Assembly: GCA_946633495.1 (NCBI GenBank)
Contig: CAMPAX010000021.1
Coordinates: 1 to 18,676 of the forward strand
DNA: 18,676 nt
From: an uncultured Lachnospiraceae bacterium
GTDB taxonomy: Bacteria; Bacillota; Clostridia; Lachnospirales; Lachnospiraceae
Reading direction: 5' to 3'
Part shown: in pieces, positions 5,167 to 13,431 of the stretch
Layout of the letters: each line of letters begins with the position of its first letter
Numbering within the stretch: position 1 is the first letter of the stretch
Notes under the pieces: generated by a model
Databases searched by the model: none
What the model saw: the letters and a program-made list of their open reading frames with translations, nothing else
What the model was told of the DNA's origin: nothing
Position numbers and translations under genes: made by a program

Positions 5167-7566
5167 ATGCGCTACGGTTTTTTTGACGAGACAAAGAAGG
5201 AATATGTGATCGAACGTCCGGATACTCCGGCTCCCTGGGCAAACTACCTGGGATCTCCGGAATACGGTGCCATCATTTCCAACAACGCGGGCGGTTACAG
5301 CTTCGCCAAATCCGGTGCTAACGGGCGTATCCTGAGATATGTATTCAATCAGTTTGATCAGCCCGGCCGATATATCTATCTTCGTGACAACGATACGAAG
5401 GATTACTGGTCTGCTTCCTGGCAGCCGGTCGGCAAGGATCTTGCAACCTACAAGAACGTGGTGCGTCACGGTACCGCATATTCCAAATTCGAGACAGACT
5501 ATGCAGGCATCCGTTCCGATGTGATGTATTATGTGCCGTTGGATGCAACCCATGAAGTATGGTATACAAAGGTGACGAACAATTCCGACAAGAAGCGTTC
5601 CATCACAGTAACCGGGTATGCCGAGTTTACAAATGAGTGCAACTATGAGCAGGATCAGGTGAACCTGCAGTATACGCTCTTCATCACAAGAACCTACTTC
5701 CTGGGCAACCGCATAAAGCAGGTTGTAAATGAAAACTGCAACAAATCAGCCGTAAATGGCAGCGTAGCGCAGTGTAAGTTCCTCGGTATGGCAGGGTCGG
5801 AGGTGTCCTCCTACTGCGGCGATAAGGAGCTCTTCCTCGGCGGATACCGTGGATACGGCAACCCCATCGGCGTGGAAAGCGGAGACCTCGGGAACGGACT
5901 TAATTACAATGCCAACAGCTGCGGCGCACTTTCCACTGTGATCGAGCTGGCTCCGGGCGAGTCCAGGTCCCTGGCCTTTATCGTCGGTATGAAGGGCGAT
6001 GCAGAGACAGATGCAGTGATGGCTTCCTATGCAGACGTAGAAGCGACCGTTGCAAAGGAGTATGAGACTCTGGTGGGTTACTGGCATGAGAAGCTGTCTC
6101 ATTTCCAGGTAAAGACCCCCAGCAGCGAATTCAACTCCATGATCAATACCTGGAATGCGTTCAACTGCTTCATGACCTTTATCTGGTCACGTGCGGCATC
6201 CTTTATCTACTGCGGACTTCGTAATGGCTATGGCTATCGTGACACCGTACAGGATATTCAGGGTGTGATCCATCTTGCACCGGAGATGGCTGTGGAGAAG
6301 ATCCGCTTCATGCTTTCCGCACAGGTAGATAACGGCGGCGGACTTCCACTGGTTAAGTTTACACACAATGCAGGTCATGAGGATACTCCGGATGATGATT
6401 CTTATGTAAGAGAGACCGGACATCCGGCTTACCGTGCCGATGATGCACTGTGGCTGTTTCCCACGATCTACAAATACATCGCTGAATCCGGAAACCTTGA
6501 CTTTATTGATGAAGTGATCGTTTATGCAAATAAGGATGAGGGTTCGGTATATGACCATCTGAAGAGAGCCATCGACTTCTCCATGAACCGCCTGGGTGAT
6601 CATGGCATGCCGGCCGGTCTGCATGCAGACTGGAACGACTGCCTGCGTCTTGGCAAGAAGGGTGAGTCTACCTTCGTGGCATTCCAGCTGTATTATGCAA
6701 TGACGGTGATCCGTGAGTTTGCACAGTACAAGAAGGATGACATTTATCTGGCATATCTGGATGATGTTCAGCCGAAGCTGTACAATACACTGCAGACCCT
6801 CTGCTGGAACGAGGACCGGTTCATCCGCGGTTTCAAAGAGGATGGTATGGTCATCGGTCAGAGAACCGATCCGGAAGCATCCATGTGGCTGAACCCGCAG
6901 AGCTGGGCAGTCATTTCCGGTCTTGCTACTCCGGAGCAGGCAGATCTGGCTCTGGACAGCGTTAACCGTGAACTGAATACCGATTACGGTTGTATGGTAA
7001 TGTACCCGCCGTATCGCGATCATGCATTTGACGGAGCTCTTATGCTTCTCTTCAATGCATGCACGAAGGAAAATGCAGGTATCTTCTCACAGCCTCAGGG
7101 CTGGATCATCCTTGCAGAGGCGCTTCGTGGACACGGTAACCGTGCATATCAGTACTTCATGGAGTCTTCACCGGCTGCTATGAATGATAAGGCGGAGATC
7201 CGGAAGCTGGAGCCGTATTCCCACGGTCAGTTTACCGAGGGTAAGGACAGTCCGCATCATGGACGCAGCCATGTACATTGGCTGACCGGTACCGCATCCA
7301 CCGTTATGGTTGGCTGTGTTGAGGGTATTCTGGGTATGCGTCCGGACTTCTACGGACTTCGGATCGCACCTTCGGTTTCCACAGAGTGGAAGGAATTTGA
7401 GATCAACAAGCTGTTCCGCGGTAAGCACCTTCACATCGTGGTAAAGAATCCGGAAGGTAAAGAATCCGGCTTCACATCCATGACTGTGAACGGTAAGGCT
7501 TACACGGATAATTATATTCCTGCGGATGAGCTTGCGGATGTAAATGAGATCCTCTTTGTAATGTAA
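5167..7566 (+). CDS. GH94 family disaccharide phosphorylase (cellobiose/chitobiose phosphorylase type)
   Basis: A 799-residue cytoplasmic enzyme (no signal peptide) that should split a beta-linked disaccharide with phosphate, giving a sugar 1-phosphate and a monosaccharide and so saving ATP. The start 'RYGFFDETKKEYVIERPDTP' and 'PWANYLG' match the GH94 N-terminal beta-sandwich. The (alpha/alpha)6 catalytic domain carries 'GYRDTVQD', 'DDALWL', the catalytic-acid motif DWNDC (488-492), 'AGIFSQPQGW' (about 637-646), and 'HWLTGTAST' near the phosphate site. The length matches cellobiose and N,N'-diacetylchitobiose phosphorylases (about 800) and not cellodextrin phosphorylases (about 980). By memory it is nearer to the chitobiose type in the N-terminal half, but the substrate cannot be fixed. 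AAGGAGG at 5154-5160 is strong and Lys codons favour AAG, suggesting high expression. The gene lies alone between pnp and ftsK. Confidence 0.9.
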   Translation: MRYGFFDETKKEYVIERPDTPAPWANYLGSPEYGAIISNNAGGYSFAKSGANGRILRYVFNQFDQPGRYIYLRDNDTKDYWSASWQPVGKDLATYKNVVRHGTAYSKFETDYAGIRSDVMYYVPLDATHEVWYTKVTNNSDKKRSITVTGYAEFTNECNYEQDQVNLQYTLFITRTYFLGNRIKQVVNENCNKSAVNGSVAQCKFLGMAGSEVSSYCGDKELFLGGYRGYGNPIGVESGDLGNGLNYNANSCGALSTVIELAPGESRSLAFIVGMKGDAETDAVMASYADVEATVAKEYETLVGYWHEKLSHFQVKTPSSEFNSMINTWNAFNCFMTFIWSRAASFIYCGLRNGYGYRDTVQDIQGVIHLAPEMAVEKIRFMLSAQVDNGGGLPLVKFTHNAGHEDTPDDDSYVRETGHPAYRADDALWLFPTIYKYIAESGNLDFIDEVIVYANKDEGSVYDHLKRAIDFSMNRLGDHGMPAGLHADWNDCLRLGKKGESTFVAFQLYYAMTVIREFAQYKKDDIYLAYLDDVQPKLYNTLQTLCWNEDRFIRGFKEDGMVIGQRTDPEASMWLNPQSWAVISGLATPEQADLALDSVNRELNTDYGCMVMYPPYRDHAFDGALMLLFNACTKENAGIFSQPQGWIILAEALRGHGNRAYQYFMESSPAAMNDKAEIRKLEPYSHGQFTEGKDSPHHGRSHVHWLTGTASTVMVGCVEGILGMRPDFYGLRIAPSVSTEWKEFEINKLFRGKHLHIVVKNPEGKESGFTSMTVNGKAYTDNYIPADELADVNEILFVM

Positions 7567-7669
7567 GCTTTATGGACTCTTTGAGTTTGGGCCTTGTATC
7601 GGCTTAAAACTTCATCGGGTTTAAACGTAATGAGACATGGAATTCCCTTCCGAAAAGGGTATGATTAAA

Positions 7670-7711
7670 CATCAAAATCGGAGCAGTCGGGCGGGCTGCT
7701 CCGTTTCGATG
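7670..7711 (+). terminator. Stable hairpin between the GH94 gene and ftsK, probable terminator
   Basis: CGGAGCAG (7679-7686) pairs perfectly with CTGCTCCG (7696-7703) around a 9-base G-rich loop; flanking CATCAAAAT and TTTCGATG (7670-7678/7704-7711) extend the stem imperfectly. The T-tail is weak (TTTT at 7713-7716). A smaller CCCTT/AAGGG hairpin lies just upstream (7645-7659). It ends 43 bases before the ftsK start, so attenuation of read-through into ftsK is an alternative. The rest of the 188-base gap shows no convincing promoter; TTGAGT at 7581 has only a poor -10 partner. Confidence 0.55.
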
Positions 7712-7754
7712 ATTTTACAGGGTATGTCAGATATCAGATCGTAAGGAGATTGGA

Positions 7755-10736
7755 ATGGCTGCTGCAAGGAACTCAACGGCAAAGAAAAATGAATCCGTAA
7801 AAAACAGAGGTACCGGGAGCAGAAGTACGTCGGGAAATAAAAAAGGCGGAGGTTCCCGGGGAGGAAAAGGTAATTCCCGGAATACCCGCCCCGAGCAGGG
7901 ACCAAGAACCAGCCGGATCATTGATGACGATGATGAGAAGGCCATCAGTCCCGAGCGGGTCAGAGAGATCTATCTTTTTATATATCTTGCAGTGGCTGTT
8001 TTTATGGTTTGCAGTAACTTCGGGATCTGCGGTTCCGTCGGAAATGCGATCAGTGGTTTCTTCTTCGGCCTTTTCGGCTGGGCACAGTACCTTCTGCCGA
8101 TCTACCTCTTCCTTGCTTCGGCGTTTCTTCTGTCTAACGGGCCGAAAAAATCGCTGATCCGAAAACTGATCTGGGCAGCCGTTTTTCTGATGCTGATCTC
8201 GTTCATTGCCCAGCTGATCCATGGCATGGATGGAGCAAATGCAAAGTCGCTTTACATGGACGGATACACCGATCATAAGGGCGGTGGATTCTTCTTCGGC
8301 GGATTCCTGACTCTGCTTTATTCCATGATCGGCAAGGTAGGCGTGATCATTCTTACGATCCTGCTTTTGATCGTCGCAGTGATCATGATCACCGGATTTT
8401 CCGTGATCGATGGATTTAAGAAATTAGTATCCGTATCCTATCGTGACGATGATCCGGAGTATGAGGACGATGATGAGTACGAAGAGGAGGGGTACGTTCC
8501 GCCGGCTGTTCGGAGAAGGCGTACCGGACAGGAGCTGCAGCAGGAACTTCTGGTTCTGCCGGATAATGAATCGCAGGCCCGAAAAGGAGGAAGAAAAAAA
8601 TCCGGAAAGAATCCGGAGCTTCCGAAAGAGGAGATGACGGAGCTTCGCCCGGATCCGTTCAATGATGATATCGATCAACTGAAGGAAGCGGCGAGACTTC
8701 GGGTTCGTGCGAATCAGTCGGGAAGAAATACCGCTGCCGATACGACATTTCCAGGAGAGACCTCTGATGCTTCTCAGGCATATCATGCTTCTCAGGCTTC
8801 TCAGGTTTCTGTAGAAGGGTTTGTTCCAGGTGGCACCGAGGTGAAAAAAGGAGCGGAAGCTTCCGGACCTGAACAAACGGTAATGCGGGATTTCTTCGAT
8901 CTCAAACCTGCAAGAGAATCTTATGAGGATGGCCTCGGGGGTGATTTTGATACAGCATACGGACAGGAGGATACGGATGAAGCCGTCGGTACGACGTCGA
9001 AGATCACATTTTCCCGCCCGTCCCAAAGGGCTTCGGTAACTTCGGATTATGAACCGGAGGACGAGGATCCTGTGATCGCAGGAACTATGGACAAGGGCAT
9101 GCCGGCAGCAAAGACTGCGGCAAAACTCTCGGATGGAAAACCAACCCATCAGGATACACTTCTGGCAACGGAGGAGATCGAGCAAGAGCTGCAGACGAAA
9201 CCGGACCTTCCCAAAAGAAAACCCTACCGTATTCCGCCTGTAAATCTTCTGAATCAGGCGCGTAGAAGCGGAAGAAAGAATGACTCCGATGTGCGTGAAA
9301 CTGCCATAAAGCTGAAAACCACTATGGAAAGCTTTGGCGTAAATGTGACCATCACGGACTACAGCCGTGGGCCCGCGGTTACCCGCTATGAAATGACTCC
9401 GGAGCAGGGCGTCAAGGTCAGCAAGATCCTGTCGCTTCAGGATGATATCAAACTGAATCTGGCGGCTGCGGATATTCGTATCGAAGCTCCGATCCCGGGA
9501 AAGTCAGCCATCGGTATCGAGGTTCCGAATGCGGAGAATGAAATGGTTTATTTCCGGGAGCTGATCGATTCCGATTCCTTTAAGGGCTCAAAGTCAAAGG
9601 TCACCTTCGCTTTGGGAAAGGATATCGGCGGTCAGATCATTGTGGGCGATATCGCCAAGATGCCGCACCTTTTGATCGCAGGTGCTACGGGTTCCGGTAA
9701 ATCAGTTTGCGTGAATACGATCATCATGAGTATTCTTTATAAAGCAAAACCGGAAGAGGTCAGATTCATAATGGTGGATCCGAAACAGGTGGAGCTTACA
9801 GCATATAACGGGATCCCGCATATGCTGATCCCGGTTGTCACGGATTCCAAAAAGGCTGCGGGAGCTCTGAACTGGGCGGTTCAGGAAATGGATCGCCGCT
9901 ATAAACTGTTTGCGCAGTACAATGTAAGAAATATCGAAGGCTTCAACAAAAAAGTATTTGAAGAGGCTGCGAAGCTGGGAATCGAGCGTGATGAACTGGG
10001 ACCGAATCCCATGGATCCGGAGAAACCGGATTTCCGTTTTATGCCGCAGATCGTGGTGATCGTGGACGAGCTGGCGGATCTGATGATGGTGGCAAAATCC
10101 GAAGTGGAAGAATCCATCGTTCGTCTGTCACAGCTGGCCCGGGCCGCAGGAATCCATTTGATCATAGCAACGCAGCGTCCTTCCGTAGATGTCATTACCG
10201 GTCTGATCAAGGCAAATGTCCCCTCGCGGATTGCATTTGCGGTTTCCAGCGGTACCGATTCAAGAACGATCCTGGATATGGTGGGTGCCGAGAAACTGCT
10301 TGGAAAAGGCGATATGCTGTATCATCCTACCGGCATTCCCAAACCGGTACGTGTGCAGGGCGCATTTGTTTCGGATGAAGAGGTTGTGGCCGTCACGGAT
10401 TATATCAAAAAACAATGCGGAGATGCGGATTATGATGAATCCGTAACGCAGTCCATAGATGCGGGTGTGTCTATCGGAGCTTCCTCCGGCAGTGACTCCG
10501 GAGAGGAAGAAGCGGATCGTTTTGATGAATATTTTGAAGAGGCGGGGCGTCTTGTGATCGAGAAGGATAAGGCTTCCATCGGATACCTGCAGAGAGTGTT
10601 CCGTATCGGCTTCAATCGAGCTGCCCGGATCATGGATCAGCTGGCAGAAGCCGGGGTGGTCGGACCGGAAGAGGGCACAAAACCGAGAAAGATCCTTATG
10701 ACCATCGATCAGTTTGAGGAGTTTATGTCGATCTGA
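7755..10736 (+). CDS. ftsK: DNA translocase FtsK/SpoIIIE
   Basis: A 993-residue membrane-anchored, ATP-driven pump that moves chromosomal DNA through the closing septum or into the forespore. A basic, Gly/Ser/Lys-rich N-terminus (1-55) precedes about four membrane segments (about 72-93, 100-126, 137-155, 178-214), the last region long enough for two. An acidic cluster (231-245: DDDPEYEDDDEYEEE) starts a low-complexity linker that runs to about 488. The motor follows: alpha domain from about 490, Walker A GATGSGKS (643-650), Walker B 'IVVIVDELAD' with Asp771-Glu772, and 'ATQRPSVDVITGLIKAN'. The C-terminal gamma winged helix (about 917-993, 'RIGFNRAARIMDQLAEAG') reads the DNA orientation motif. 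AAGGAG at 7743-7748 sets the start. FtsK and SpoIIIE roles cannot be separated by sequence alone. rimO and pgsA downstream are its usual neighbours. Confidence 0.95.
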   Translation: MAAARNSTAKKNESVKNRGTGSRSTSGNKKGGGSRGGKGNSRNTRPEQGPRTSRIIDDDDEKAISPERVREIYLFIYLAVAVFMVCSNFGICGSVGNAISGFFFGLFGWAQYLLPIYLFLASAFLLSNGPKKSLIRKLIWAAVFLMLISFIAQLIHGMDGANAKSLYMDGYTDHKGGGFFFGGFLTLLYSMIGKVGVIILTILLLIVAVIMITGFSVIDGFKKLVSVSYRDDDPEYEDDDEYEEEGYVPPAVRRRRTGQELQQELLVLPDNESQARKGGRKKSGKNPELPKEEMTELRPDPFNDDIDQLKEAARLRVRANQSGRNTAADTTFPGETSDASQAYHASQASQVSVEGFVPGGTEVKKGAEASGPEQTVMRDFFDLKPARESYEDGLGGDFDTAYGQEDTDEAVGTTSKITFSRPSQRASVTSDYEPEDEDPVIAGTMDKGMPAAKTAAKLSDGKPTHQDTLLATEEIEQELQTKPDLPKRKPYRIPPVNLLNQARRSGRKNDSDVRETAIKLKTTMESFGVNVTITDYSRGPAVTRYEMTPEQGVKVSKILSLQDDIKLNLAAADIRIEAPIPGKSAIGIEVPNAENEMVYFRELIDSDSFKGSKSKVTFALGKDIGGQIIVGDIAKMPHLLIAGATGSGKSVCVNTIIMSILYKAKPEEVRFIMVDPKQVELTAYNGIPHMLIPVVTDSKKAAGALNWAVQEMDRRYKLFAQYNVRNIEGFNKKVFEEAAKLGIERDELGPNPMDPEKPDFRFMPQIVVIVDELADLMMVAKSEVEESIVRLSQLARAAGIHLIIATQRPSVDVITGLIKANVPSRIAFAVSSGTDSRTILDMVGAEKLLGKGDMLYHPTGIPKPVRVQGAFVSDEEVVAVTDYIKKQCGDADYDESVTQSIDAGVSIGASSGSDSGEEEADRFDEYFEEAGRLVIEKDKASIGYLQRVFRIGFNRAARIMDQLAEAGVVGPEEGTKPRKILMTIDQFEEFMSI

Positions 10737-10767
10737 CGATCGGAGCGTGTGGTTCGTATTATCAGCA

Positions 10768-10788
10768 GGGGCAGACTTCCTCTGCCCC
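10768..10788 (+). terminator. Hairpin after ftsK, probable terminator
   Basis: GGGGCAGA (10768-10775) pairs perfectly with TCTGCCCC (10781-10788) around a CTTCC loop. No T-run follows (GGCTTCAAATC), so it may terminate inefficiently and allow some read-through into fhs. Confidence 0.55.
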
Positions 10789-10831
10789 CGGCTTCAAATC
10801 AAGATAAGATAACAGGAAAGTTGGAGAAAAT

Positions 10832-12502
10832 ATGCTGACAGACATTGAGATCGCCCAGGCGGCGGAATTAAAAAAGATCCGTGAGATCGCGGCGGAAATG
10901 GGACTCACTGAGGATGATGTGGAATCCTATGGAAATTACATGGGTAAATTCTCGGATTCCTATCTGAAAAAGATCCAGGATCGCCCCTTCGGAAAACTGA
11001 TCCTGGTGACGGCCATCAATCCGACCCCGGCAGGGGAGGGAAAGACAACGGTTACCATCGGTCTGGGAGATGCGCTTCGGCGTGCCGGAAAAAAGGTAAT
11101 GATCGCACTTCGTGAGCCGTCCCTGGGACCCTGCTTCGGAATAAAAGGAGGGGCTGCAGGAGGCGGTTATTCTCAGGTGGTTCCCATGGAGAATCTGAAT
11201 CTGCATTTTACCGGAGATTTCCATGCCATCACCAGTGCGAATAACCTTTTGGCCGCTGCGCTGGACAATCATCTTCAACAGGGGAATTCCCTTGGGATCG
11301 ACCCGAAGCGGATCGTTCTGAAACGTTGTCTGGATATGAATGACCGGGCACTTCGGAATATTGTGATCGGAATGGGAAAACGCACGGACGGAGTGGTCCG
11401 GGAGGATCATTTCATCATTACCGTGGCAACAGAGGTGATGGCGATCCTTTGTCTTTCGGAAGACCTTACGGATCTGCAGGAACGACTGTCCAGGATCATC
11501 GTGGCTTATACCTATCAGGGGAAACCGGTAACCGCTGCGGATCTGAAGGTAGTAGGCGCCATGGCTGTGCTTCTGAAGGATGCCATACGTCCGAACCTGA
11601 TCCAGACGCTGGAGCATACGCCGGCGATCGTGCATGGAGGCCCTTTCGCAAATATCGCCCACGGATGCAATTCCGTTCGCGCCACAAAGACAGCGCTTCG
11701 AAGTGCGGATTATGTGGTTACGGAGGCAGGCTTCGGTGCGGATCTGGGAGCAGAAAAATTCCTGGATATCAAATGCCGGATGGCAGGATTAAAGCCGGAT
11801 GCCGCGGTTCTGGTGGCAACGGTCCGTGCGCTGAAGTATAACGGCGGAATCCCGAAGGATCAGTTGTCAGAGGAGAATATCGACGCCCTCGGCAAGGGAA
11901 TCTGCAATCTGGGAAAACACATTGAGAATCTTAAAAAATTCGGTCTTCCCGTAGTGGTGACATTGAATCGGTTTGTGTCCGATACGGAGGCAGAGATCGA
12001 ATATATCCGGGCTTACTGCGCTGAGCGCGGCTGCAGTCTGACGGTGTCCGAGGTCTGGGCAAAGGGCGGCGCCGGAGGCGCTGAACTGGCGGAGGCGGTT
12101 CTGAAACTGGTGGATGCGGGAGAGAGTGATTATCATCCGATCTATGATACTGCACTTTCATTGGATGAGAAGATCCGTACTATTTCCCGGGAGATCTATG
12201 GCGCAAAGGATGTGGAATACTCTCCGGAGGCAAAAAAAGCCATAGCGGATCTTACGGCACTTGGGTTCGGAGAACTTCCTGTATGTATGGCCAAGACGCA
12301 GTATTCACTGTCGGATGACCCGAAACTGCTGGGACGTCCGGAGGGATTTACCGTGAATATCCGTGAAGTCTACGTGTCTGCCGGTGCAGGTTTTGTGGTA
12401 TGCATAGCCGGTTCCATTATGACCATGCCGGGTCTTCCGAAGGTACCGGCTGCGGAAAGGATCGGTATCGATGAAAACGGACGGACGACAGGGCTTTTCT
12501 GA
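10832..12502 (+). CDS. fhs: Formate-tetrahydrofolate ligase (10-formyl-THF synthetase)
   Basis: It condenses formate with tetrahydrofolate using ATP to give 10-formyl-THF, feeding purine synthesis and, in acetogens, the methyl branch of the Wood-Ljungdahl pathway. The 556 residues match the usual 555-560. Landmarks are the P-loop TPAGEGKTT (65-73), '[19 protein letters not shown]' (about 94-112) and '[18 protein letters not shown]' (about 130-147), '[15 protein letters not shown]', '[14 protein letters not shown]', and the C-terminal '[25 protein letters not shown]'-type end. The ribosome site is GGAG (10823-10826). No terminator is seen before folD, whose product uses the product of this step after cyclisation, so the two are probably cotranscribed. 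The gene alone does not prove acetogenesis, since many non-acetogens carry fhs and no other pathway gene is in view. Confidence 0.97.
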   Translation: MLTDIEIAQAAELKKIREIAAEMGLTEDDVESYGNYMGKFSDSYLKKIQDRPFGKLILVTAINPTPAGEGKTTVTIGLGDALRRAGKKVMIALREPSLGPCFGIKGGAAGGGYSQVVPMENLNLHFTGDFHAITSANNLLAAALDNHLQQGNSLGIDPKRIVLKRCLDMNDRALRNIVIGMGKRTDGVVREDHFIITVATEVMAILCLSEDLTDLQERLSRIIVAYTYQGKPVTAADLKVVGAMAVLLKDAIRPNLIQTLEHTPAIVHGGPFANIAHGCNSVRATKTALRSADYVVTEAGFGADLGAEKFLDIKCRMAGLKPDAAVLVATVRALKYNGGIPKDQLSEENIDALGKGICNLGKHIENLKKFGLPVVVTLNRFVSDTEAEIEYIRAYCAERGCSLTVSEVWAKGGAGGAELAEAVLKLVDAGESDYHPIYDTALSLDEKIRTISREIYGAKDVEYSPEAKKAIADLTALGFGELPVCMAKTQYSLSDDPKLLGRPEGFTVNIREVYVSAGAGFVVCIAGSIMTMPGLPKVPAAERIGIDENGRTTGLF

Positions 12503-12575
12503 TCCGGCACGGACTGACTCATACCATAACCGATTATCAGATCCGAAAAAATAAGTGATTCAGGAGATATTACAA

Positions 12576-13430
12576 ATGGCAGAAATTATTGATGGAAAGA
12601 AGATCTCACAGGAGATCAAGGATGAGATCCGGGATAAAGTTGAAGCGCTGAAAGAGGATGGGATCGAGACGACACTGGCCGTGATCCTGGTGGGAAATGA
12701 CCCGGCCTCCGGCGTTTATGTGAATAATAAGAAGAAAGCATGTGAGTATACCGGAATCAAATCCCTGTCTTACGAACTTCCGGAGGATACAAAGGAAGAG
12801 GAACTTTTAGCCCTCATCGATCAGCTGAATGAGGATCATTCCGTGGACGGTATCCTGGTGCAGCTTCCGCTTCCGAAGCAGATCAGTGAAGACCGGGTGA
12901 TCCGCAGGATCTCCCCGGATAAGGATGTGGACGGATTCCACCCGGAAAGTGTAGGACGTCTTTCCATCGGAGAACGCGGATTTGTATCCTGCACACCGGC
13001 CGGTATTATCGAGCTTTTAAAGCGGAGTGATGTGGAGATCGACGGTAAAGACTGCGTAGTCATCGGACGCAGTAATATCGTAGGTAAACCCATGGCCATG
13101 CTGCTTCTTCGGGAAAGCGGAACCGTTACGGTCTGCCATTCCCATACTAAGAATCTGAAAGAGATCACACGCCGGGCTGACATTCTGGTGGTGGCCATCG
13201 GAAAACCGCAAATGATCGACGGCTCCTATGTAAAAGAAGGGGCAACTGTGATCGACGTCGGGATTCACCGACTGGAGGGAAAGAAGCTCTGCGGCGACTG
13301 CGCCTATGCTTCCTGTGCAGAGGTGGCCGGGAAGATCACGCCGGTTCCCGGAGGCGTCGGCCCCATGACCATAGCCATGCTGATGGCAAATACCTATCAG
13401 GCGGCGTTAATGCATCACGGAAGGATTTAA
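12576..13430 (+). CDS. folD: Bifunctional methylene-THF dehydrogenase / methenyl-THF cyclohydrolase
   Basis: FolD interconverts 10-formyl-, 5,10-methenyl- and 5,10-methylene-THF with NADP(H), continuing from the fhs product. I choose the ATG at 12576 (284 residues), because AGGAG at 12562-12566 sits 9 bases before it; an in-frame GTG at 12555 would add seven residues but has no ribosome site. Active-site residues are visible: Tyr48 and Lys52 in VYVNNKKKAC, Gln96 in ILVQLPLP, Asp119 in DVDGFHP. The Rossmann loop GRSNIVGKPMA (about 164-174) and 'TPVPGGVGPMTIAML' are canonical. The extra 'CGDCAYASCAEVAG' has three closely spaced cysteines. It ends one base before the rimO ATG. Confidence 0.96.
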   Translation: MAEIIDGKKISQEIKDEIRDKVEALKEDGIETTLAVILVGNDPASGVYVNNKKKACEYTGIKSLSYELPEDTKEEELLALIDQLNEDHSVDGILVQLPLPKQISEDRVIRRISPDKDVDGFHPESVGRLSIGERGFVSCTPAGIIELLKRSDVEIDGKDCVVIGRSNIVGKPMAMLLLRESGTVTVCHSHTKNLKEITRRADILVVAIGKPQMIDGSYVKEGATVIDVGIHRLEGKKLCGDCAYASCAEVAGKITPVPGGVGPMTIAMLMANTYQAALMHHGRI

Positions 13431-13431
13431 T

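Noticed and set aside
6187..7023. 278-codon minus-strand frame inside the GH94 gene
   Set aside because: It covers the catalytic region of a clear GH94 enzyme; the antisense translation shows no domain and is explained by codon bias.
10737..10831. Possible tetrahydrofolate riboswitch before fhs
   Set aside because: The gap is only 95 bases and is filled by a simple GGGGCAGA/TCTGCCCC hairpin; I could not find the conserved paired core of a THF riboswitch.
12555..12575. GTG start that would extend folD by seven residues
   Set aside because: No ribosome site precedes it, whereas AGGAG lies at the proper distance before the ATG at 12576, and FolD proteins usually start at this point.
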